Below are positions 44,236 to 52,995 of a stretch of DNA of 64,000 bases, piece after piece (the first letter of the stretch is position 1; each line of letters begins with the position of its first letter). The stretch is from Paraburkholderia silvatlantica. GTDB taxonomy: Bacteria; Pseudomonadota; Gammaproteobacteria; Burkholderiales; Burkholderiaceae. The notes under the pieces are model-generated. The model had not been told where the DNA came from. It made no database searches and saw nothing but the letters and a program-made list of their open reading frames with translations. A program made the translations under genes and the position numbers. The DNA is taken from positions 1-64,000 of the forward strand of contig NZ_QEOL01000028.1 in assembly GCF_003096715.1 (NCBI RefSeq), read 5' to 3'.

Positions 44236-45015
44236 ATGACCTTGAAGAAAACCCATCTTTGGGTGTTGCTGGCTGCGTGCGCGGCGGCTCCCGCCTTTGC
44301 GCAGAACATCGCCGTCGTGAACGGCACGCCGATTCCCAAAGCGCGCGCCGATGCGCTGGTCGAGCAGCTCGTGCATCAAGGCCAGCAGGATTCGCCGCAG
44401 CTGCAGATGGCCGTGCGTGAAGAGCTCGTGAATCGCGAAATCCTCATGCAGGAAGCCATTCGCGAAGGCATTCCGAACAAGCCGGACGTCAAGGCGCAGA
44501 TCGCCGTGGCACAGCAAACCGTCGTGCTGCGCGCGCTGATCGAAAACTTCGTGAAGAACAACCAGCCGAGCGACGCCGAAGTCAAGGCGCGCTACGACCA
44601 GTTGACCAAGGATGCGGGCGGCAGCGAATACCACCTGCACCACATCCTCGTGGACAACGAGCAGCAGGCCAGGGACCTCATCGCGAAGATCAAGGCCGGC
44701 GCCAGCTTCGAAGACCTCGCAAAGCAGTACTCGAAGGACCCGGGCTCGGCGAAGAACGGCGGCGACCTCGACTGGTCCGATCCGAAGGCTTATGTGCCGG
44801 AATTCGCGGCTGCGGCCACGCACCTGCAAAAAGGCCAGATGACCGATACGCCGGTGCACACGCAGTTCGGCTGGCACATCATCCGCGTGGACGACATCCG
44901 CCCGGTCACGCCGCCGCCGCTCGAGCAGGTGCGCCCGCAGATCGTCCAGCAGATCCAGCAGGAAAAGCTGCAGGCGTTCGAAGAAAATCTGCGCAAGCAA
45001 GCGAAGATTCAGTAA
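44236..45015 (+). CDS. Periplasmic parvulin-type peptidylprolyl isomerase
   Basis: A 259-residue secreted PPIase. The signal peptide is residues 1-22 (...CAAAPAFAQ). An N-terminal SurA-like helical part (about 25-115) leads to a parvulin domain: EYHLHHILVDNEQQARDLIA, FEDLAKQYSKDPGSAKNGGD and QFGWHIIRVDD, with the His/Asp/Phe residues of the active site. It should fold outer-membrane or periplasmic proteins. PpiD, encoded 12 kb away, has the same domain. A clear terminator follows. Confidence 0.93.
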   Translation: MTLKKTHLWVLLAACAAAPAFAQNIAVVNGTPIPKARADALVEQLVHQGQQDSPQLQMAVREELVNREILMQEAIREGIPNKPDVKAQIAVAQQTVVLRALIENFVKNNQPSDAEVKARYDQLTKDAGGSEYHLHHILVDNEQQARDLIAKIKAGASFEDLAKQYSKDPGSAKNGGDLDWSDPKAYVPEFAAAATHLQKGQMTDTPVHTQFGWHIIRVDDIRPVTPPPLEQVRPQIVQQIQQEKLQAFEENLRKQAKIQ

Positions 45016-45046
45016 GGCTGCACGCGGCTCTGAGTGCTGCAAACAA

Positions 45047-45076
45047 CCCCGCGACCGTCAAAGGCGCGGGGTTTTT
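45047..45076 (+). terminator. Rho-independent terminator of the parvulin gene
   Basis: Stem CCCCGCG / CGCGGGG with an 11-nt loop and five T. Confidence 0.9.
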
Positions 45077-45173
45077 GTTTGCCGCTACCCTGGCGCTCGT
45101 TGAACCGCCGCAAAAAATGCGGCGATTAACGCAGGTATTCGCCCCAAGACCTCACCGGGTAGCGCCCAAAAAG

Positions 45174-45218
45174 CAAAAACCCCGGCCCGCACTCGCCATC
45201 GAGGCATGACCGGGGTTT
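45174..45218. terminator. Bidirectional terminator, mainly of purL
   Basis: A 10-bp stem AAAACCCCGG / CCGGGGTTTT with a 24-nt loop has T-runs on both strands. It lies 51 bases past the purL stop and 97 bases past the parvulin terminator. The purL transcript arrives from the right on the minus strand. Confidence 0.85.
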
Positions 45219-45268
45219 TCCGCCGGGGCGAGTTGCCCTGCCCCGGCATCAAACGTCCGCGAGGGGCG

Positions 45269-48200
45269 TCAGCCCACCCACTTGCGCGCGTTCTGGAATG
45301 CACGCATCCACGGGCTCGCCTCGCCCCAGGCTTCGGGGTGCCAGCTCATCGTCACCGTGCGCTGCACGCGCTCGGTGTGCGGCATCAGCACCGTGAAGCG
45401 GCCGTCGGGCGTCGTAACCGAGGTGATGCCTTGCGGCGAGCCGTTCGGATTGAACGGGTAGGCCTCGGTCGCCTGGGCGCGATGGTCGACGTAGCGCATC
45501 GCCACCGCCACCTTCGAGATGTCGCCCTGCTGCGAGAAGTCCGCGAAACCTTCGCCGTGCGCGACCGCCACCGGAATGCGCGAGCCTTCCATGCCATTGA
45601 AGAAGATCGACGGCGAGCCCTGCACTTCCACCAGCGAGAAGCGCGCTTCGAACTGCTCCGACTTGTTGCGCGTGAACTTCGGCCAGGCTTGCGCACCCGG
45701 AATCATCGAGGCGAGGCTCGACATCATCTGGCAGCCGTTGCAGATACCGAGCGCAAACGTGTCCTGACGCGCGAAGAACGCCGCGAACATGTCCGCGAGC
45801 TTCGCGTTGAAGCGGATCGTCTTGGCCCAGCCTTCGCCCGCTCCCAGCACGTCGCCGTACGAGAAGCCGCCGCAGGCCACCGCGCCCGCGAAGTCGGCGA
45901 GCGTGGCGCGGCCTTCGAGCAGGTCGCTCATGTGGACGTCGTGCGCGTCGAAGCCGGCGCGGTCGAACGCGTACGCGGTTTCGAGGTGCGAGTTCACGCC
46001 CTGCTCGCGCAGGATCGCCACACGCGGACGCGCACCCTTGCCGATGAACGGCGCGGCGACGTCCTCGGCCGGATCGAACGTGAGATGCGGCTGCATGCCC
46101 GGATCGGCGGCGTCGAGCAGCGCGTCGTATTCGGAATCGGCGCACGCGGGGTTGTCGCGCAGACGCGCAATGCGCCAGCTCACTTCGCTCCACACGCGTT
46201 GCAGTTGCGCACGCGGCGCTTCGTAGATGCGTTTCGCGTCGCGGTAGATTTCGATCGAGTCGCGATTGTTCAGCGTGCCGATCACGTGCGAGCACACCGA
46301 CAGGCCATGCTGACGCAGCACGCCCATCACGGCGTCGCGCTGCTGTGCCGGCACCTGGATCACCGCGCCGAGTTCTTCGGAGAAGAGCGCGCGCAGCGTG
46401 CGGTCTTCGCGGCGGCCGCTCGTCTGCTTCGCCCAGTCCTTGGCGTCGCCGTAGTCCGATTCGTGCTCGCTGTCGAGCGTGAGCATGTCCACGTTCAGCG
46501 ACACGCCGGTGTGACCCGCAAAGGCCATTTCGCAGACCGTCGCCCACAGGCCGCCGTCAGAACGGTCGTGGTACGCGAGCAGTTGCTCGTTCGCGTTCAG
46601 TTGCTGGATGGCCGTGAAGAACTGCTTGAGGTCTTCGGCGTTGTCCACGTCGGGCACCGCGTCTCCGACCTGCTGCGTGACCTGCGCGAAAATGCTGCCG
46701 CCCATGCGGTTCTTGCCGCGGCCCAGATCGATCGCGATCAGCACCGACTCGCCCACTTCGTCGGCGCGGCGCAGTTGCGGCGTGAGATGGCGGCGCACGT
46801 CGTCGACCGGCGCGAACGCCGAGATGATGAGCGAAACCGGCGCGACCACTTCCTTCGCCACGCCTGCTTCGTTCCACTTCGTGCGCATGGAGAGCGAATC
46901 CTTGCCCACCGGAATACCGATGCCCAGCGCCGGGCACAGCTCCATGCCGATCGCCTTCACGGTGTCGTACAGTGCGGCGTCCTCGCCCGGCGCGCCGCAC
47001 GCGGCCATCCAGTTCGCAGAGAGCTTGAGCTTGTCGAGCGCCAGGATCGGTGCGCTCGCGATGTTGGTGATCGCCTCGCCCACGGCCATGCGGCCCGATG
47101 CGGGCGCATCGATCACGGCGAGCGGCGTGCGCTCGGCCATCGTCATCGCTTCGCCCTTGTAGCCGGCGTAGTCGAGCGCGGTGATCGCGCAGTCGGCCAC
47201 CGGCACCTGCCACGGACCGACCATCTGGTCGCGCACCGTCGTGCCGCCCACCGAGCGGTCGCCGATGGTGATGAGGAACGACTTGCTGCCCACGGTCGGG
47301 TGGCGCAGCACGCTTTGCGCGACTTCGTCGAGCGAGACGCCCGTGACCTCGACCGGCGCCAGCGGCACGCTCGCGTGCTCGACGTTGCGGTGCATGCGCG
47401 GCGGCTTGCCGAGCAGGATGTCCATCGGCATGTCGACGGGCTGGTGGCCGCCGTTGGCCGCGAGCGCCGCTTCGTCGGTGTCGATGAGCTTCAGGTCGCG
47501 CGCGTCGGTCGCAACGCCCACGACGGCAAACGGGCAGCGTTCACGCTCGCAGATCGCCTGGAATTCCGCCAGATCGGCGGGTGCGATTGCGAGGACGTAG
47601 CGTTCCTGCGATTCGTTCGACCAGATTTCGCGCGGCGAAAGGCCCGACTCCTCGAGCTGCACCTTGCGCAGTTCGAAGCGCGCGCCCTTGTCCGCGCCGT
47701 CGACGAGTTCCGGGAAGGCGTTGGAAAGGCCGCCCGCGCCCACGTCGTGAATGCTCAGGATCGGGTTGCGCTCGCCCAGCTGCCAGCACGAATTGATGAC
47801 TTCCTGCGCGCGACGCTCGATTTCCGGGTTGCCGCGCTGAACCGAGTCGAAGTCGAGTTCGGCGGTGTTGGTGCCGGTGGCCATCGAGCTGGCCGCGCCG
47901 CCGCCCATGCCGATGCGCATGCCCGGGCCGCCGATCTGGATGAGCAGCGTGCCGGCCGGCAGATCGTGCTTGTGCGTGTGTTGCGCGCTGATGTTGCCGA
48001 GGCCGCCCGCGATCATGATCGGCTTGTGATAGCCGCGCACGGTGCCCGCCACGTTCTGCTCGTAGGTGCGGAAATAGCCGCCGAGGTTCGGCCGGCCGAA
48101 TTCGTTGTTGAACGCGGCGCCGCCGAGCGGGCCGTCGATCATGATCTGCAGCGGCGACGCGATGCGGTCCGGGCGGCCGTATGTTCCGTTCGCGCCCTGC

Positions 48201-49363
48201 GTGTCGGCCGGATTGCGCAGCGCGAGCGGCACGGCCGCGTCGCGGGCGTCTTCCCAGGCTTCGCGCGCGTCGGGCAGATCGAGGTTCGACACCGTGAAAC
48301 CCGTGAGGCCGGCCTTCGGACGCGCGCCGCGGCCCGTCGCGCCTTCGTCGCGGATTTCGCCGCCCGAGCCCGTTGCCGCGCCCGCGAACGGCGAGATCGC
48401 CGTGGGGTGGTTGTGCGTCTCCACCTTCATCAGCGTGTGCGTGAGTTCGGTGTGGCGGCCGTAACGTTCAGCCGGCTCACCCGGCGTGCCTTCGGCGTTG
48501 CGCTTGCGCGGGAACCAGCGTTCCGCGACCGCGCCTTCCATGATCGACGAGTTGTCCGAGTACGCGACGATCGTGCCCTGCGGGCTGATCTTCTCGGTAT
48601 TGCGGATCATCGCGAAAAGCGACATATCCTGATCCTGGCCGTCGATCGTCCAGCTCGCGTTGAAGATCTTGTGGCGGCAGTGCTCGCTGTTGGCCTGCGC
48701 GAACATCATCAGTTCGACGTCGGTCGGGTTGCGCTCGAGCTTCTTGAAGTTTTCGACGAGGTAGTCGATTTCATCGTCGGCGAGCGCGAGGCCCAGTTCG
48801 CCGTTGGCCGCTTCGAGGGCCGCACGGCCGTGGCCGAGCACGTCCACCGTCTGCATCGGCCTCGCCGGCAGTTCGTCGAACAGATGCAGTGCGGCGTCGC
48901 GCGAAGGCGCCACGCTTTCGGTCATGCGGTCGTGCAGCGCCGCGGCGACAGCGGCATGCGCCTCTTCCGAAAGCGTCTTCTTGCCGCCGAGCAGGCCCGA
49001 CTTGAGCACCACCGTGTATTCGACGCCGCGCTCGATGCGGCGCACCTGCTCGAGGCCGCAATGATGCGCGATGTCCGTGGCTTTGCTCGCCCACGGCGAC
49101 ACCGTGCCGAAGCGCGGCACGACGAGGAACGCGAGCGCGCTGCCGCGCTCCTGCGGAGCCGCGAACGGCGCGCCGTAGTGCATCAGCGCTTCGATCTTCG
49201 CGCTGTCGTCGGCGGAAAGCTCCGCGGCCGAGTTGACGAAATGCAGATACTGGCCGTGCACGCCGACGATGTTGGCGTCGATACGCTGAAGCGTCTCGAG
49301 CAGGCGGGTCTGACGGAAGTCGGAAAGGGCCGAAGCACCGGGGAAACACGAGAAGTGGGCCAT
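45269..49363 (-). CDS. purL: Phosphoribosylformylglycinamidine synthase
   Basis: A 1364-residue large-type FGAM synthase, step 4 of purine synthesis. N-terminal FGAR-binding domain, then two AIRS-like halves, then a C-terminal glutaminase with the nucleophile Cys in LGICNGCQMM and a His/Glu pair near SWHPEAWGE at the end. The glutamine amide is channelled to FGAR with ATP. Length is normal for the single-chain gamma-proteobacterial and betaproteobacterial type. The ATG at 49363 has no clear Shine-Dalgarno; the region before it is a tandem repeat. A -10 TATAAT is at 49498-49503. Confidence 0.97.
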   Translation of the reverse strand: MAHFSCFPGASALSDFRQTRLLETLQRIDANIVGVHGQYLHFVNSAAELSADDSAKIEALMHYGAPFAAPQERGSALAFLVVPRFGTVSPWASKATDIAHHCGLEQVRRIERGVEYTVVLKSGLLGGKKTLSEEAHAAVAAALHDRMTESVAPSRDAALHLFDELPARPMQTVDVLGHGRAALEAANGELGLALADDEIDYLVENFKKLERNPTDVELMMFAQANSEHCRHKIFNASWTIDGQDQDMSLFAMIRNTEKISPQGTIVAYSDNSSIMEGAVAERWFPRKRNAEGTPGEPAERYGRHTELTHTLMKVETHNHPTAISPFAGAATGSGGEIRDEGATGRGARPKAGLTGFTVSNLDLPDAREAWEDARDAAVPLALRNPADTQGANGTYGRPDRIASPLQIMIDGPLGGAAFNNEFGRPNLGGYFRTYEQNVAGTVRGYHKPIMIAGGLGNISAQHTHKHDLPAGTLLIQIGGPGMRIGMGGGAASSMATGTNTAELDFDSVQRGNPEIERRAQEVINSCWQLGERNPILSIHDVGAGGLSNAFPELVDGADKGARFELRKVQLEESGLSPREIWSNESQERYVLAIAPADLAEFQAICERERCPFAVVGVATDARDLKLIDTDEAALAANGGHQPVDMPMDILLGKPPRMHRNVEHASVPLAPVEVTGVSLDEVAQSVLRHPTVGSKSFLITIGDRSVGGTTVRDQMVGPWQVPVADCAITALDYAGYKGEAMTMAERTPLAVIDAPASGRMAVGEAITNIASAPILALDKLKLSANWMAACGAPGEDAALYDTVKAIGMELCPALGIGIPVGKDSLSMRTKWNEAGVAKEVVAPVSLIISAFAPVDDVRRHLTPQLRRADEVGESVLIAIDLGRGKNRMGGSIFAQVTQQVGDAVPDVDNAEDLKQFFTAIQQLNANEQLLAYHDRSDGGLWATVCEMAFAGHTGVSLNVDMLTLDSEHESDYGDAKDWAKQTSGRREDRTLRALFSEELGAVIQVPAQQRDAVMGVLRQHGLSVCSHVIGTLNNRDSIEIYRDAKRIYEAPRAQLQRVWSEVSWRIARLRDNPACADSEYDALLDAADPGMQPHLTFDPAEDVAAPFIGKGARPRVAILREQGVNSHLETAYAFDRAGFDAHDVHMSDLLEGRATLADFAGAVACGGFSYGDVLGAGEGWAKTIRFNAKLADMFAAFFARQDTFALGICNGCQMMSSLASMIPGAQAWPKFTRNKSEQFEARFSLVEVQGSPSIFFNGMEGSRIPVAVAHGEGFADFSQQGDISKVAVAMRYVDHRAQATEAYPFNPNGSPQGITSVTTPDGRFTVLMPHTERVQRTVTMSWHPEAWGEASPWMRAFQNARKWVG

Positions 49364-49374
49364 GGACTGGGGCG

Positions 49375-49413
49375 TTGCGTCGAGGTTGCGTCGAGGTTGC
49401 GTCAGAGTTGCGT
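49375..49413. repeat. Four TTGCGT units at exact 11-bp spacing in the purL leader
   Basis: TTGCGT starts at 49375, 49386, 49397 and 49408, with a repeat unit near TTGCGTCGAGG that is perfect in the first two steps. It begins 12 bp upstream of the purL start codon, in the transcribed leader. Confidence 0.85.
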
Positions 49414-49497
49414 CGCGGCTTCGCCTCGCGCGAAACACGTCGCAAGGTGGCGATGCGTCGCGCGGGGATGGCGACGGTCAGGCGAAGGGAGACCGCG

Positions 49498-49503
49498 ATT
49501 ATA
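49498..49503 (-). promoter_or_regulatory. Perfect -10 hexamer upstream of purL
   Basis: TATAAT on the minus strand. It would place the transcript start about 125-130 bases before the purL ATG. The -35 region (near CGGTCA) is weak. Confidence 0.5.
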
Positions 49504-49715
49504 ACCCGGAAGACCCGTCCTGACCGCCCCGGCAGCCGCCCGGAACGCATGTGGCAACCGGGCCTCGCGCATGGCGACGCGCACGCTTTCGCTGCTATGA
49601 TTGCGCGTTTCGTCTGATCGGCGCACCCGGGCATGGCTTCGGCGCGCCGCACGCCCCACCTTCGGCAGCACGCCCTCACCCGAGCGAGCGCCACCTGCCT
49701 GCAGATCGTATCGTC

Positions 49716-51011
49716 ATGGATGTCATCGTCATCGGCGGCGGAATCGCCGGCATCGCTACCGCCTGGCAGCTGCGCGCGGCCGGGCATCGCGTCTGCGTGA
49801 TCGAACGCCACGCCACCGTCGCGCAAGGCGCGACCTACGGGCATAGCGGCATTGCACTGCCCACGCCGCTCGACGTCTGGTTCGGCCCCACCTTCCTGCG
49901 CCATGGCCGTCAATCGTCCGGCGGCGTGATCAGCAAGACAGGCTGGCGCGGCGAGGCGCACGGTTTCGTCAAGCGCCTCGCCGCGCTGCACGGCTCCGAG
50001 GCGTTTGCCGGGCGCTATGCGCTGCTGCGCCCGCTCATCGAGTCGGCGCGAGCGGCGCTCGCCGACATCGATGCGCGTTTCCAGCTCGACTACGAGCAGC
50101 GCGACGGCCTGCTCTACCTCGTGCGCGGCAACGACGAATGGTCGCTCACGCAACCGGCCCTCGAACTGCTGCGCCGCTTCGAGACGCCGCATCACGCACT
50201 TTCGCCCGCGGAATGCGTGGCTTTCGACCCTGCCATTCCCGCCGATCCGCCGTTTGCGGGCGGCGTGCGCTTCGAGACCGGCCGGGTAGCCAACTGCCCG
50301 CTCTTCGTGAAGCTGCTCAAGCAGGGGCTCGACGCCCAGGGCGGCGTGCAGTTCGAGATGAGCCGGGAGGTCAGCGCGATCCGCCTGGAAGACCGGCGCG
50401 CGGCGGTAGAGCTTGCGCCGCCTGCGCACGAAGCGGGCCGCTCGCGCGACGTCGAGGTGATCTCGGGCGACGCCGTCGTGGTCGCCGCTGGCGCGCAAAC
50501 GCCGCGGCTCGTCGCGCCGCTCGGCCACAGGATGCCGTTCTATCCGCTGCGCATGCACACGCTCAATTCGCCGGTGGCGCACGAGGAATGCGTGCCGCAG
50601 ACCACCATCGTCGACGCCGGCAAGCGCATCGCCATCGCGCGCATGAATCACCGGCTGCGCATCTCGGGCGCCGCCGTGCTGCTGCGCGCGCAGGAAGTCG
50701 ACGACGCCCTGCCCGAAGCGCTTACCGAAGACGCCCTCGCGCTGCTCGGCGAGGCGTCGCGCGACTGGGCGCCGGGTGCCGCGCGCATCTCGGCGGCGCT
50801 TGCGTGGGAAGGCATGAAGCTGCTTTCCGCCGACGGCCTGCCTGCGGTCGGCAGCGTGAGCCATCCGCGCCTGTACGTCAACGCGGGCCACGGGCCGGCA
50901 GGCTGGGCGCTTGCGCTCGGTTCGGCGCGTCTCATCGCCCAGCAGATCTCCAGCGCACCGCCCGACCTGCCGGCCGATACCATCAAGGCGCTCTGGCCGG
51001 GCCGCGATTGA
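49716..51011 (+). CDS. DadA-like FAD-dependent D-amino acid dehydrogenase/oxidase
   Basis: A 431-residue flavoprotein. The FAD loop VIVIGGGIAGIATAWQL begins at residue 4, and the second FAD element RLYVNAGHGPAGWALALGSA is near the C-terminus. ALPTPLDVWF and SISK-like blocks fit the DadA/glycine-oxidase-like DAO family, though residues that set substrate are not clear. It would oxidise a D-amino acid or similar amine and pass electrons to the respiratory chain. It starts at 49716 (MDVIVIGG), upstream of the nnr gene with a 120-bp gap. Confidence 0.88.
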   Translation: MDVIVIGGGIAGIATAWQLRAAGHRVCVIERHATVAQGATYGHSGIALPTPLDVWFGPTFLRHGRQSSGGVISKTGWRGEAHGFVKRLAALHGSEAFAGRYALLRPLIESARAALADIDARFQLDYEQRDGLLYLVRGNDEWSLTQPALELLRRFETPHHALSPAECVAFDPAIPADPPFAGGVRFETGRVANCPLFVKLLKQGLDAQGGVQFEMSREVSAIRLEDRRAAVELAPPAHEAGRSRDVEVISGDAVVVAAGAQTPRLVAPLGHRMPFYPLRMHTLNSPVAHEECVPQTTIVDAGKRIAIARMNHRLRISGAAVLLRAQEVDDALPEALTEDALALLGEASRDWAPGAARISAALAWEGMKLLSADGLPAVGSVSHPRLYVNAGHGPAGWALALGSARLIAQQISSAPPDLPADTIKALWPGRD

Positions 51012-51131
51012 ACGGCGCCCGCCGGAGCGGCGTTGCCGCGCCGCCGTGCCGGTCCACCGCCCGCCTGGGGCATGCCGTCTGAGGGCTTGCTCGGGTATCG
51101 TTGCGATGTCGCCTCCGAGGACCGCATCGTC

Positions 51132-52724
51132 ATGACGCACGCACCCCACTCCTTTGGCGCCGGGCAACCGGTGCTTCTCTTTCCGCACGATCGTGCGGTC
51201 CCGCTGCTCACCGTCGAACAGCTGCGCGGGGCCGAAGTCGCCGCGCAGTCGGCCCTGCCTGCCCACGCGCTCATGGCGCGGGCAGGCGCCGCCGCCGCGC
51301 ACTTCCTGAGCGAGCAACTCGCGCACGCGCCCTCGTCGGCGAGCGACAAGCCGGTCTGGTTCGCCGCCGGGCCAGGCAACAACGGCGGCGACGCGCTCGT
51401 CGTCGCTACCGTTCTGCATCGCGCGGGCGTCGCCGTGGAAGTCTGCATGCCCGTCGAAGTCAAGCCCGACGACGCGCGCTGGGCGCTCGCCGAAGCGCAC
51501 GCGGCGGGCGTGCCCGTCACCGCGTCGGCGCCCGCTTCGTTCGATGCTTATGGCTGGCTCGTCGACGGGATGTTCGGCATCGGCCTCGCACGCGGGCTCG
51601 AAGGCGTATTCGCCGAACTCGCCGAGAGCCTCTCGGCGCGCGCGCGCAGCCATGGCCACGTGCTCGCGCTCGACGTGCCAAGCGGGCTCGACAGCGACAC
51701 CGGCAATGTGGTCGGCAGCGGCCCCGCGGTGCGCGCGACCCACACCGTGACCTTCATCGCGGCCAAGCCCGGCCTGTACACCGGCGTCGGGCGCGACCAT
51801 GCAGGCGCCGTCGCGGTCGCGCCGATCGGCATCGACACCGAAGGCACGCCGGGCGCGGCGCGCCTGAACGCGCCCGCGCTCTTCGCGGCCGCGCTGCCCG
51901 CACGCGAGTTCGCCACCCACAAGGGCACGTTCGGCACGCTCGCCGTCGTGGGCGGCGACACGGGCATGTGCGGCGCGCCGATTCTCGCGGCGCGCGCGGC
52001 GCTCCTCACCGGCGCGGGCAAGGTTCACGTGGGCTTCCTGGGCAGCGACGCGCCGCCCTACGACGCGCCTCACCCCGAACTCATGCTGCACGCGGCCGCC
52101 AGGCTCGCGCTCGGCGCGATGGACGCCGTCGCCGCGGGCTGCGGCATGGGCGGCAGCGCCTCGGCGCGCCAGCTCGTGGACGCCATCCTGCGCCTTCGCG
52201 CCCCCGTGCTCCTCGATGCCGACGCGCTCAATCTGGTCGCGCGCGACGAGGCGCTCGCGGCACACGTCGCGCAATCGGCCGCCGCGCGCGGCGCGCCTTG
52301 CGTGCTCACGCCGCATCCGCTCGAGGCGGCGCGCCTCCTCGGCTGCGACACCGCCGCGGTGCAGCGCGACCGCCTCGCCGCAGCACGAACACTTGCCGGC
52401 CGCTATGCGGCGGTTGCCGTGCTCAAGGGCAGCGGCACCGTGGTCGCCGCGCCCGACGGCCGTGTCGCCGTCAACCCCACCGGCAACGCGGGCCTCGCCA
52501 CGGGCGGGACCGGCGACGTGCTCGGCGGCATGATCGGCGCGCTGCTGGCCCAGCGCCTGCCGCCCTATGAAGCGGCACTCGCGGGTGTCTATCTGCACGG
52601 CCTCGCCGCCGACACGCTGTGCGCGCAAGGCGACGGCCCCGCGGGCCTCACGGCGGGCGAACTCGCGCCAGCGGCGCGCAAGCTCCTGAACCGGCTCTTT
52701 TATGCGCCGCCTTATGCCGCCTGA
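51132..52724 (+). CDS. nnr: Bifunctional NAD(P)H-hydrate epimerase/ADP-dependent NAD(P)H-hydrate dehydratase
   Basis: A 530-residue metabolite-repair enzyme that restores NAD(P)H hydrates. N-terminal YjeF_N epimerase (AAGPGNNGGDALVVAT at about residues 78-93 and the Asp in VDGMFGIGL). C-terminal ribokinase-like dehydratase with GDTGMCGAPILAARAAL and NAGLATGGTGDVLGGMIGA, the phosphate/ADP-binding loop. I begin at ATG 51132 (MTHAPHSFGAG); an ATG 60 bases earlier would add weak sequence. Fused form is typical of bacteria. Confidence 0.93.
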   Translation: MTHAPHSFGAGQPVLLFPHDRAVPLLTVEQLRGAEVAAQSALPAHALMARAGAAAAHFLSEQLAHAPSSASDKPVWFAAGPGNNGGDALVVATVLHRAGVAVEVCMPVEVKPDDARWALAEAHAAGVPVTASAPASFDAYGWLVDGMFGIGLARGLEGVFAELAESLSARARSHGHVLALDVPSGLDSDTGNVVGSGPAVRATHTVTFIAAKPGLYTGVGRDHAGAVAVAPIGIDTEGTPGAARLNAPALFAAALPAREFATHKGTFGTLAVVGGDTGMCGAPILAARAALLTGAGKVHVGFLGSDAPPYDAPHPELMLHAAARLALGAMDAVAAGCGMGGSASARQLVDAILRLRAPVLLDADALNLVARDEALAAHVAQSAAARGAPCVLTPHPLEAARLLGCDTAAVQRDRLAAARTLAGRYAAVAVLKGSGTVVAAPDGRVAVNPTGNAGLATGGTGDVLGGMIGALLAQRLPPYEAALAGVYLHGLAADTLCAQGDGPAGLTAGELAPAARKLLNRLFYAPPYAA

Positions 52725-52995
52725 AGCCGCAGCTCGTACTTCCTGCGTCTCGCACGTCCGTTCGCGCGGCACGCGGCTTGCTCTGCCTGGAACGTCTGTC
52801 CGCCTCCCGCCCCCTCGCACGGCCGCAGGCATCACAACGCTGCGCAGTGTCGCGCGAGGCCGCTATACTGATCCTCCGCACACCGCCTTCCACCGGAGGC
52901 GGCCCGTGCTTCCCCGCGGCGCGCGAAGCGCGCGTTCGGCCACACCGGCGAACCGCACCTGCCGCCCTCCATTCGTGATCCCTCGCTAGACGAAC
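52725..52995. promoter_or_regulatory. Spacer upstream of pgi
   Basis: This 271-bp gap holds a likely pgi promoter: TATACT at 52864-52869 fits a -10, but the -35 side is weak. No gene seen. Confidence 0.4.

Larger units (their letters stand above)
49364..49715. other. Divergent spacer between purL and the DadA-like gene
   Basis: This 352-bp region holds the purL leader with its 11-bp repeats, a purL -10 and the plus-strand promoter side for the oxidase gene. No gene is seen. Open frames here are continuations of chance frames. Confidence 0.5.

Noticed and set aside
45206..49504. A plus-strand open frame of over 1400 codons
   Set aside because: It is antisense to purL. Its product is rich in Arg, His and Val with no domain, as expected of a GC-rich shadow frame. 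purL on the other strand has full catalytic motifs.
48771..52835. A minus-strand open frame of over 1350 codons opposite the DadA-like and nnr genes
   Set aside because: It spans several real plus-strand genes and part of purL in another frame. No motif; composition typical of antisense frames.
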